64,000 nucleotides of DNA, taken from assembly GCA_003996215.1 (NCBI GenBank), contig QJPP01007518.1, positions 1,106,926 through 1,170,925 of the forward strand. The letters are read 5' to 3'. Below, piece after piece: positions 22,761-34,700 of the stretch. The translations under genes and the position numbers were made by a program. The DNA is from Jaltomata sinuosa (Eukaryota; Streptophyta; Magnoliopsida; Solanales; Solanaceae). The notes below the pieces were generated by a model. That model saw nothing but the letters and a program-made list of their open reading frames with translations. It was not told where the DNA came from and did no database searches. Position 1 is the stretch's first letter. Each line of letters starts with the position of its first letter.

Positions 22761-25700
22761 CTAGTAGCGCAGCCAGTATGTCCTGCGTCTGAACCAGTTG
22801 TAATCAGGCAAATCTTGAATTGGTCCCCTGGCTGATATTGCAATATCCTATAAAGGGAAAATCATAGAAAAGAAGGTTTAATTTAATCCTCTAGTATTTG
22901 TAATGGATTCAGGAAACATAAAGATGGAATTCATGTGGTTAATATCAACAAATCCGTGTGTGAATAAAAATACCAACATTTGTCTCTCCCCGTGATTTTA
23001 TAGCTTATACAAATTGCTCTGCTGACGATTTTATAGCCTTTAAATAGTTATTGACTGAACTTAGATGTAGCCTCAGGGACTTACCCTGTCGAAAATAAAA
23101 CGGTTTGCAACTCGTTTGATAGTTCCGGCATCGACACTGTCAATTCTGGAAAATAACTCAGCATATGGAATTCTGCGACCATATGTGATCAACTGCAACA
23201 AAAAGAAGCTTCCAGCTGTTAAGTAAATTTAATAATCTGAAAGGGAGGTATATTAAGTGAAAAGAACGCAATCAAGGTCACTATTTTGACCACAAAGCAT
23301 CCAGCATACAGAACACGATCTGCTATACTGAAGAGAGGTACTGAATTAACTATGCAATGCTCCTACCACCTAATCATCTAAGTTCCATTTATTTAGCAGA
23401 AAAGTGACACGCACAAGCTTTTCAGCTCCTACTTTCCTTCGATGATTCACCCTACTCTTCCCAAACACGGTAATTGTAATAATTTACAACTAAAGATATG
23501 TTTCCACCACAATGAACGTGTACATGACCCCCAGAGCCTCGTCAGCAAAGTCATGAAACAAAACGTCCACTAATTTTACAAGAGCCAAGTCTAGTTACCT
23601 AGTGTTTTGAACACCAAGATGCTAAACTCTAATTTATGCTCCACGCAAAGTTGTTGAAACATAAAAGATAGGATGAGAAGTGAAAGAAAAGAGTTTCGAA
23701 CGAAACAAACTTCCATGGGTGTATCTAGGTGGAGGACTAGGTTCACCCTAGGGGTGACAAAATTAGCCCATGAAAACATGATCCACCCAATGCCCAAGTT
23801 CGGGTGTGTCAATGACGCACTCATTTTTTAAATGACGCGTTCATTTATTAAATCAACCCATTTTGACCCGTCGAATTCAACTCATCTAAAAGTTGGGCTC
23901 CTTCGGGCTAAATATGTAGCTGGATTGACCCATGAGAAACCTTGTCAAAACAAATTTTAAAAGAACTTCTTTTGCTTGTTATGTTACTTTCATAAACTCT
24001 TGAACGAAGAAAGGAACAGAGATATTATGCTGGGGCATTTGGAGTACTCAGGGAGACATCGTGATTTTGGGTACTATAAGGGTATTAACGTTGAGTTAGG
24101 GATGTTATTCGTGGGATGCGAAGGGGAAGAGCGACCGGGCCAGACGAGAACCCGGCAGAATTATGGAAGAGTGCATGGCAGGTTTGGAGTGGCTAACTGA
24201 GTTGTTTAATGTCGTTTTTAAGATGGCAAAAATGCCCGAGGAATGGAGGAGTACAATGATCTGTTGTACAAGAACAAGGGCAACATCTAGAAATGCAACA
24301 ATTATAGAGGTATCAAGTTGCTAAGCCACACTATGAAAGTTTGGGAGATAGTGGTGGAGATGAGGGTGAGGAGGGGCGTGTCTATTTTCGAGAACCAGTT
24401 CGGATTCATGCTAGGATGCTCAACTAAGGAAGTCATTCACCTCGTAAGAAGATTGATGGAGCAGCATAGGGAGAGGAAGGACTTATACATGGTGTCCATC
24501 GACCTAGAAAAGGCATACGACAAAGTCCCGAGGGAGGTTTTATAGAGATGCTTGGATGCTAAAGGTGTTCCTGTGGCGTACACTAGGGTGATCAAAGACC
24601 TGTACGATAGAGCCAAGACCTGGACAAGGACAGTGGGAGGGGACTCGGAGCACTTCCTAGTTATGAAGGGATTGCACAAAGGATCAACTTTTAATCCGTT
24701 TTTATTTGCCTTAATGATGGATGAATTGACGCAACAAATTCAATGTGAGGTGTCATGGTGTATGTTATTTGCGAATGATAGCTCTGATTGATGAGACTCG
24801 TAAAGGCGTTAACGCTAAGCTGGAGGCGATCCGGGAGGCTAAAGGGTTCAGGTTGAGCAGAACCAAGATAGAATACTTGGAGTGCAAGTTCAGTGGCATA
24901 GCACATGGGGATAGTGTGGAAGTAAAGGCTTGACACACAGGCAATCCCAAAGAGAGCGAGTTTTAAGTATCTTGGATCTATTATCCAAGGAGATGGGGAG
25001 ATTGACGATGATGTCACACATTATATTGGTGTGGGGTGGATGAGATGGAGGCTTGCATCCAGAGTCTTATGTGATAAGAAGGTACCACCTAAATTTAAAG
25101 GCAATTTTTACCGAGTGATGGTTAGACCTACAATGTTGTATGGGGCAGGGTGTCGGCCAGTCAAGAAATCTCACGTTCAAAAGATGAAAGTTGCGGAGAT
25201 GAGGATGTTTTGTTGGATGAGTGGCCATACTAGGAGTGTTAGGAGTAGAAATGAAGATACCCTAGACAAGTTGAGAGTGGCCTCGATGGAAGACAAGATG
25301 TGAAAAGTAAGGCTAAGATGGTTCGAGCATGTGAAGAGGAGATTCACGAATGCTCTAGTGCAAAGGTGTGACAGGTTGGCTATGGATGGTTTCAGGAGAG
25401 GTAGAGGAGCCGAAGAAGTATTGGGGAAAGGTGATTAGACATGACATGACGCAGTTTCAACTTATCGAGGACATAGCTTTAGATAGGAGGTTGTGGAGGA
25501 CATGAATTAGGGTGGGAGGTTAGTAGGTAGTAGAGCGTTATCTCAATTATCATTCCATACTAGTAGTCGTAGCATTACTCGGGGAGTTTCTTGTCCTCCG
25601 ATGTTTGTTGTTTTATTGCACTTTGATTATCGTATTATTTTGTTGTAGTTATATTTCTTTTATTAGAATGCTTTGACATGCTCTCTGTAGTTTTTTCCAT

Positions 25701-28700
25701 GACTTCACACTTTTTTTTTAGTAGGGGGTCTATCAGAAAGAGTCTCTCTACCTCCCAACATAGGTAAGGTCTAGGTACACTCGGACCTTCCCAAACCCCA
25801 CTTGCAATATTACACTGGGTATTTGTCGTTGTTTTATGTTATATTGTCATAATAAAAGGGGGGAAGGTTCATTAGGTAATTAAACAAATTATAAGGAAAA
25901 AAACAAAGAAATCAAAACTATGCAAGAGTTGGGCGTGTTGGTCACTAATCCATTGATTAACTGATCTAGATCCAGCCCAAGTAAATTTTGAGGGCGTCAC
26001 TAACTCGCCCATTTATTAACTTAACCTGCTTTAACCCGCCCAAATTTCAGCTTAACCCTTTCATTTGACACTCGTGCACTCATGCTCCTCTTCCCACACC
26101 ATGTCTAGCAAGTTATATTTCTCAAAAATTACTTATACATGTGTGCGCGCGCATGCGTTCTCTCAAAAATGAAGTGTCTTATGTTGCAAAGATTATTGGA
26201 TGCACCTCTACACGTGAAATTGGAGGTTCAAATCCCACGTTTGTCTTGCTAGCTTATCTTTTTTTTCTAGAATTGCGCCAGGAGGTCCAAGTCCCACGCC
26301 TATCTTGTTGGTTTTTTCTTTTCTTCTAGAATTGGGCCAGCCATCGGGGATGGGCATGTTTAGTGATCCCTGTTGTGTTTTAACTAAGTACTTTTTTCTT
26401 TCTTTATTTGGTTATTCTTTCAAAATCCCAAAGTTTGAAATTTGTATTCTCCTAGTCACCGTAAATTTTTTTACATAATTAAACCAAATATCTATATTAA
26501 AACTAGTAGCAGTGGACTAGTCAATTAATCCAAACATCTTGAACACAGAGTATAGATATTTATGTGGAAAATCAGTAAAATTGCACAACAAAATTTAATT
26601 TTAAACCTATAATTTCAAAAGTGTAGTAGGTTCATGATAAGAACCTAAAGATTGAACTCATCAAATGTAAATTCTAGACCCACATCTTCTTAATAGTACA
26701 CAACTGCACCAATGTTCTTAAAATCCTAGATCAGCCCCTACTAATCTCTATTAGTTTCCTTCCAATTAATAACCAGAAGCAACTGACCCATAATTTGCCT
26801 AAGAAAGTGAATCGAAAAGCCTCTCCCTTTACCTTCCAACACAGAGTATAGATAGTTACGTGGAAAATCAGTAAAATTGCAAAACAAAATTTAATTTTTG
26901 AACCTATAATTTCAAAAGTGTAATAGGTTCATGATAAGAACCTAAAGATTGAACTCATCAAATGTAAATTCTAGATCCACATCTTCTTAATAGTACACAA
27001 TTGTACCCATGTTCTTAAAATCCTAGATCAGCCCCTGCTGATCTCTATTAGTTTCCTTCCAACTAATAACCAGAAGCAACTGACCCATAATTTGCCTAAG
27101 AAAGAGAATCGAAAAGCCTCTTCCTTTACCTTTCCCCTCCTTTACATGGGACCAAACATAGCGTAAATTACTTACAGCTTAATGTCACAGACTTGGACTT
27201 CTATTAAGCACACCGTGCAGCACTTGAAAACTCGCTCACGATCTTGCAAGCTCAAGTAAGCCTTTTTAACACTAGATCGATAAATTGAAGAAAGACATGA
27301 GAGAATTGCCAAAGGAAGATTTGTATTGTAGAGAACTTGATTGATGGTTCTACAAATAAATGTCTCTCTACTTATACTACTCATCCAGGGGCTAATGGGT
27401 AAATAATAATTGTTACAGAAGCCCCTACATATTAACAAAAAAAGACCTTTTCTAGGATACTCTACAACCTAAATATTCCAAGGACCTCCTATGCAAATCC
27501 ATGGAATTCTATGATCTTCCGGGGGAAATCTCCACATTTTTCTAGAATCTTCTAGAAGTGCTAGCATCTTTCTTATGTAAGCTTCCACATGGCAAAGAGG
27601 TGTGCCAAGTGACGCTTATATGGCATGATGACATGGCAGGTCATCACACTTCCCCCACCTGACGTTGCGACGACCGCGGCACATTGTTGTTGCATAAACT
27701 CTCGGATCTTGTCCTTGAATTGCCACAAGTCTTCGTATCGCTCCCATGTGGCTTCCTCCGATGATTGCCCCTTCCAATGGACGAGGAACATGGCGGTGTC
27801 TTTTTGCCCTTGTTTTCGCCTAGCCTGGTAGTTGATGATAGCCTCAATCTCCCGATCATGTGAGGCGGTGATTGTAATAGGCACACAACTCGACTGGCCT
27901 CTACTTGGGTCATCCTTGTCTTCATGGTACGAGTTAAGCATGATGGCATGGAAGACGAGATGGATCTTAAGATGCGCAGGCATGTCAAGTTTGTATGAGA
28001 TCTTGCCCACCTTGGTTGGCAAGGATCCTAAATAGGCCCTCATACTTGCAAAACAAATTTTGGTGCATGCCCCGTAGTGCCTTAAATTGTCTCGGGTTAA
28101 ACTTCACCATGACCATATCCCCAACTCTATAGTCCGTGGGACGCAAATTTCTTCATCCACTTAGCTGCCTACTCCAAGTAGGACTTAGAAGTGTCAAGTT
28201 GCTCCTCCCATCCTTTGGCCATATGATAAGCTCCCAAACTCTTCCCCTCGAACGCGGCAGGTAGTGAATATGGAGTTTGAGGTTGTTGGCCTGTGGCTAG
28301 CTCAAATGGTGTATGCCCCGTGGATTCACTCCGCTGCAAGTTATAAGAAAATTAGGCTATGTCCAAGAGCTTTGCCCATGTAACACTCCCAAATATTTAA
28401 ACTGATATTCGCACTTCAATAGACCATTCCTTGATAATAAGAACACCTTCTACTTCACAGTTCCTAAACTCGAATTTTGCGACGTTTGAAAATTTGTTTA
28501 CCTTTGTGACAATATTTTAAGGAATTGTCTTGGGATATTTATGTAAAATACTATAAAGATATTATCTTGAATATTATAGTAAAATAGAAGAGATATTTAA
28601 CATTTTGGGGAAGCCAACTTTTTATTTGGGCAGTCACCCTTTTACTTGTTTATTCTAGTGATATATATTATCACATTTGTATCAACTCTTTTCCACCTCC

Positions 28701-31700
28701 TCTCACTCATTTGCGTAAGGCTAAGGAACCCTCAGAACACTCTTCTCATCATATTCTCCCACAAACGCACAAGAAAAACTCGTTCTGTTTGGCTGAAACT
28801 CAAGGAAACACCCTTCCTTGTGGTGTATATACTCTTGTTCGAGCCAAGGAAAGTTGTTTGAGCAAGTTGGCACATTTGTTTGGTCTACGCATTGAACTCT
28901 TCAAGTTGTTGTAGGATTGTTTATGTGTTAAAAATCTAAGGTTTGTGTATAAACTGAAACTTGTACTCTCGTTACTTGCTGGAGTATTTCAACTATTATC
29001 TTAAAGCTTTTGTTACTTCCGAAACATGGAAGATGTTGTGGGTTTTGTATAACTCAGGTGGCAAAGCTAATTAATATGCCACTGGATCAACTCTCTCAAG
29101 TACTTCATACGGTCCAATAAATCGAGGACTAAGTTTCCCTTTTTGGCCTGGAGTATTTCAACTATTATCTTAAAGCTTTTGTTACTTCCGAATATGGAAG
29201 ATGTTGTGGGTTTTGTCTAACTCAGGTGGCAAAGCTAATTAATATGCCACTGGATCAACTCTCTCAAGTACTTCATACGGTCCAATAAATCGAGCACTAA
29301 GTTTCCCTTTTTGGCTAAATCTCATAATCTTTTTCCATGAAGAAACCCTTAAAATACCTTATCGCCAACTTGATGCTCAATTTCACGCCTTTTTTTTTTA
29401 TATAATTCAAAGGTGGGCATAACGCCTCTTAAGATCAGCATAAGACTTTTGTCTATCTAAAGCAATTTTCAGACAATCCTTGAACATTTTTACCTTGTCT
29501 TCCGTTTGTTGCACGATTTCAGGACCAATAAGTTTCTTTACACCAACTTCACTCCAACAAAGAGGAGTTCGACATTTTCCTCCATATAAAGCTTCATAAG
29601 GAGGCATGCCAATTCTATCAAAGCCAAGTGTTTGTCCCAACTACCCCCAAACTCAATAATGCGGGATCGAAGCGTATCTTCTAAAATTTGTATTACCCTT
29701 TCAGACTGGCCATCTATCTGGGGATGGAAAGAAGTACTAAAGTTCAACCTAGTACCCAAAGCTTCCTGCAAGCTTGCCCAGAATCTAGATGTAAACCTCA
29801 GATCTCGGTCAAATACAATAGAAGTGGGAATACCATGTAGTCTCACAATCTCATTGATGTACAATTCTGCTAAACGATCAAGTGAGTAATCCACTCTAAT
29901 TGCCAAGAAGTGAGCACTCTTTGTTAGGCTATCCACTATAACCCAAATTGCATCATGATTTCTTTGAGTACGAGGAAGTCCAGAAACAAAGTTCATAGTT
30001 ATTCTCTCCCATTTCCATCCTGGTACCGACAAGGGTTGGGACTTGATGTTCAGCCTTTATTTGTTGACAAGCCAAGCATTTCGAAATAAACTCTGCCATG
30101 TCTTTTTTTCATACCATTCAACCAATAGTGTTCTTTGATGGTTTGGTCCACGTTCACCACACCAACGGCATGACGTACATATTGGACGAAATTTGTTATT
30201 TGACATCTCCTAAAATAGTTCCATGAGTTTTCTTGACACCTGAACCTTTGAATGCCGAATTTGATACTTGTAATATACTTGTTTACTTGATTTTTAAATA
30301 TATGTTACATTGAGTTGCCAATAATTTAGAAGGGAATTGGAGAAATCTATGGCTCCAAGCTCAAATTTTATACACCACTAAGCTTTATGCTTAGCGATAG
30401 TTGTTTTCTATTGTAGGTGACGTTCGGGAGAATAATTGAAAATGGCCATTTGAAGTAGACTTTTTGGAGCTTTTAAGATCACATTTGCATATAGACATCT
30501 ACACTTTGTAGTAATTCTAGGACTTGTACATGATCCATGTGTTACACACACACATATATATATGTCATTTTGGAGGCTTGTTTGATCGTAAGACCATAGC
30601 TTGTAACTTAAATTTGGTAGCTTGTTTGGCTATTTTAGGGTGTGTAAGTCTATGTCTTGTAATGTACTAAGCTTACATTTTGTTTTGTAATTATGTATAA
30701 AGGAAGAACTAGGTATCTTTTGATACTTGAAAGTTTGGTGATAATTTATAACATGAGTCTATAGTGGTGACAAATGAAATTTTGTAAGGCACATGCTTGA
30801 TTATTTTTGAGAAAGGCGACAAATGAAATTTTGTAAGGCACATGCTTGATTATTTTTGAGAAAGGCTCCACCATCACAAATTGAAACTCTTATATTGTTT
30901 TTACTTGGGATCATATGAATTATTAAATGTCAAAATATTGTACCTTTAACTCTTTTTGAACGGGCCTAATTCTGCTATTAAATAATGATGAACATGTCTA
31001 AAAGTGATGAGGAGAGTGTTCTGAGGTTTCCTTAGCCTAGAGGGAACGAAAATGAGTGAGAGGAGGTGGAGAAGAGGTGATACAAATGTGATATATATCA
31101 CTAGAATAAACAAATTAAGGGGTGGTTGCCCAAATAAAAAGTTAGCTACCCAAAATGTTAAATATCTCTTCTATTTTACTATAATATTCAAGATGATATC
31201 TTTATAGTATTTTACATAAGTACCCCAAGACAATTCCTTAAAAGACCGTCACAATTTAAGTTAAGCAAATTTTCAAACGTCGCAAATGATCTATTGAAGT
31301 GCGGATATTTAAGACTCCATACAAGCGTTGTTTTTATCTACTATTATCTAAAAATAATCAAGTTATTAATGACCGGACAAAACCAAGAAATAACCCCTTA
31401 TGTGCAAAATTATAGAAGACCCCCTTTAAGATCAAACAATTCCATCGAATTGAGTATGATTGTATGTGTGATAGCATCTACTATACCAGGAATATCAATG
31501 ATCCCAATTATTGCAATTGCTCATGATAGCTTTTTTTAGCTTCTAGGGATATTTTGGGGTGTTACAGCCAAACCCTTCTGATGCGCGCTCACATAATGCC
31601 TCAAGTAGCACTCCAAAAAGCCACCGTCATGTTCCTCATCCACTGGAAGAGGCAATCACCAGAGGAAGCCACATGGGAGCGATATGAAGACTTGTGGCAA

Positions 31701-34700
31701 TTCAAGGACAAGATCCAAGAGTTTATGCAATAGCAATGCGCCACGGTCGACGCAACATTAGGCAGGGAAAAGTGTGATGACCTGCCATGTCATCATGCCA
31801 CATAAGCGCCACTTGGCACACCTCTTTTCCATGTGGAAGCTTACATAAGAAAGATGCTAGCACTAATAGAAGATTCTACAGAAATGTGGGGATTTCCCAT
31901 GGAAGATCATAGAATTCCATGGATTTCCATAAAAGATCCTTGGAATATTCTAGGCTTGTAGAGTATTCTAGAAAGGGGGCTTATTTGTAAATACGAAGGG
32001 ACTTGTTTAACAATTATTATTTACCTATTAGCCCCTGGATGAGTAGTATAAATAGAGGGGCCTTCATTTGTAAAACCATCAAGCAAAAACCAATCAAGTT
32101 CTCTACAATACAAATCTTTTTTTGGCAATTCTCTTGTGTCTCTCTTCAATTCAGCGTTCCCTTAGCGATCTAGTGTTAAAGCTTACTTGAGCTTGCAAGA
32201 TCGTGAAAGATTCGTGAGCGAGTTGGCAAGTGTTGCACGGTGTGCTTAGTAGAAGTCTAAGTCCATGACATTAAGCCTCAACAGAAAATTTCCAATTAAT
32301 TCAACTTTAGATCGTTGTGATTTGTGACTGATAAATTCTTCCATTCCCATTTTCTCATCCACGCCCTTTCTCCCCCAATTTATTTTAAAACCAGAAGAAC
32401 TAAGAGAGAAGATTCACTTCTCGTATTCTTCTTTTTTACGACGATGGTGTCCGAACCAACTTGCGCACCTCGACTATTCCACCGGGTACCTATTACCTCC
32501 CACCAGCATAGGTGTCAAATAACTCAGTCAACCAAAGCTTAGGCGGATGGAAAGAAATCACCTAGCTTTTTTTGCCTCCATTAGAATTATTCTTCTTTCC
32601 TTCTTGGGTGGCATTGGAGGGACATGTGCTCCCTCTTTTTCCTTCTATTGCAGAGCCTTTATTTTATTTATTTTACTTCATTTTTTATGATGATAGGAGA
32701 GCCTTGTTTGATGAAGTTAGGAACAAGGAGACTAAAATGGCTCAGATCTAGGGAGCCAAACACTCTCCTGTAATTGTTTCTGGTTACAAATATATTCTAT
32801 GTGATTTTTACCTGCCGTCCAATGTCTTCAGCAGTAGGGCCCGATCCATCAATGTGTAGCATTAAAGAAGATTTCAGCTGCAAAAGATCAAGTACAAAAA
32901 ATATAAGTTCTTGATATTGCAAGAAAGGACATGCAGTCAACAGGGTAAAGTCCCTAGAAATTAAATGGAGGCAATAACACTCTCCTCTAAAATAGGTCTA
33001 AGAGAATAGCCGGATACCTGATTACGTGCACGAACCACATCAGCTTCAGACACTCTGTAACTTAACTTGCATATCCCATTCATAATGCAATAAGCTAAGT
33101 CACTCAAGCAATCAGGCTGTAACAAGCAAAAAACACAGATGAGTAAAGTCTCGGTCCAAATGCATAGATCACCCATATTCATTACAAAAATGCAGAAATC
33201 ACTTAGTCGAAGGGAACAAGTTTTCAATTTGCTACCTTCTCTAAATGGACATTATTGGTAACATTTTCCTGAGCTATCTTTCTGCATCTATCTCAACGAA
33301 GGGAAAAAAAAAAAAAGGAGAAATCTCTCTCCGGTGGAGGACGGACCATCAACTCTCTTAGAATATTAAATGAAACAAAGTAGACACGGAGAGGTAACTC
33401 TTCCATACTGTCATGACAGACTTCATTAAACCCAATATCCGTGTGTAACTAATATATCTTGGGAAATACTACTTTGCTTTTCCTTATCTCATTTATTTTT
33501 CCTCCAATAGCCCCTTGGCTTAAACTTGGCAAGAGAACTACTTGATCTCACTTTCTCCATCCCTAGATGCAAAACATAATTTAAGCTCACTATCACAAAG
33601 AATATAATGGAATTTAAGGATGAATCTAACATCTTTAATTGCATATTTTGCTTAGTGCAGCCTCCCCCCGTCAAAGGAATTATGTGCTTCACCAAAATAA
33701 CTATCCATTAATATGATAAAATCATCAACTCAGAAATGGTCTCCAGAAGGGACAGCTGAATCAAGGAAGATTACACCAAAGTCATTAGTTGTGTTTGATT
33801 CCTCAGTTGTACTGTTCTCAAAGCCTAGCACACTCTGATCAGAATCTGAAAGAGGTCCTAGACAACGACACATAGAAGCTTAAGTGACCTGACTGTGGAC
33901 TTAACTAAAAGCATCTCATAGCCACATTGCCACAAGATTTCTAAAGGATCTAAGCCAGCCTTGCCCACCACAAATCCTCCGGACCATCTCAAGTTTACTT
34001 AATTTCCAGCCCATTTTCAACTAGGATAACCTCTAATGCTTCGTTAAAGAAATCAATGTTCTTCTCCTATGCACAAGTAATCCCAACCTTAAGTATTTCG
34101 TAAACAGTCCTGTGTTTTTTTTTTTGCACAACGAGCAGCATGGCCACCCACAGTTGCTTGGAATCAATTTCTCACTGTTACATAAGTAACTAATCCATGC
34201 ATACAAAGACTATCCAGAAAAAACGTTGGAGATGGAAAAAGGAGGACCAGTAAATGATGCCCTCCAACGATACAGCCTTGGAGAAGCAAATAGTAGTTTC
34301 TTATCTAGAGAATTGCCCAAGATTCCTTGATTATCTTCCTTTGAGATTCAGAAAATAGTGACACCGAAATCTGTTCAGCACAAAGGAGTACTTTACAGGT
34401 GTTGCACAAACAGAACCAGAAGGCCCAATGAGTCCATACCAAAAGAGAGGCAAGGAAGAAGTCAAATTCTTTTTGGGTAATTGCTCTTACTGACCCAACA
34501 TAATGGACTTAGGTTGCCAGGTCTAAATGCACACTTCCCATTTCACTGATCAATTAAAATTGCATGAAAAGGAGAAGACCAGCTAAAATAGCTAATATAA
34601 GTAGATTGGCAGTTTTACATTATTAACCATTCAAGTGAAACAAATAATTTTGAGTACATAACGAACTTCAAACAGAAGAAAAGGTTAATACTAGAGTAAT

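Larger units (their letters stand above)
23754..26075. mobile_element. Possible TIR element split by the LINE insertion
   Basis: Left end 'ggtgacaaaattagcccatg' and right end 'cccgcccaaat...catttgacactc' look like the two inverted ends of elements that start GGTGTCAAA and contain many 'gggttgggct'-like words. The element at 49907-50378 has the same style. The LINE occupies the middle. No target duplication could be defined. Confidence 0.4.
23193..32811. other. MPP-beta intron 7, a 9.6-kb transposon-filled intron
   Basis: The exon before ends at GRQ and the next begins LITYGRR, which are adjacent residues in known MPP-beta proteins, so no exon is hidden inside. The intron contains a split TIR element, a LINE, a 296-bp tandem duplication, two types of Ty3/gypsy remnants in inverted arrangement, an ndhB plastid insert and a SINE. 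Confidence 0.9.

Noticed and set aside
26190..26250. Single 'ggaggttcaaatccca' B-box-like word
   Set aside because: No convincing A-box or SINE tail nearby, so not listed as a feature.
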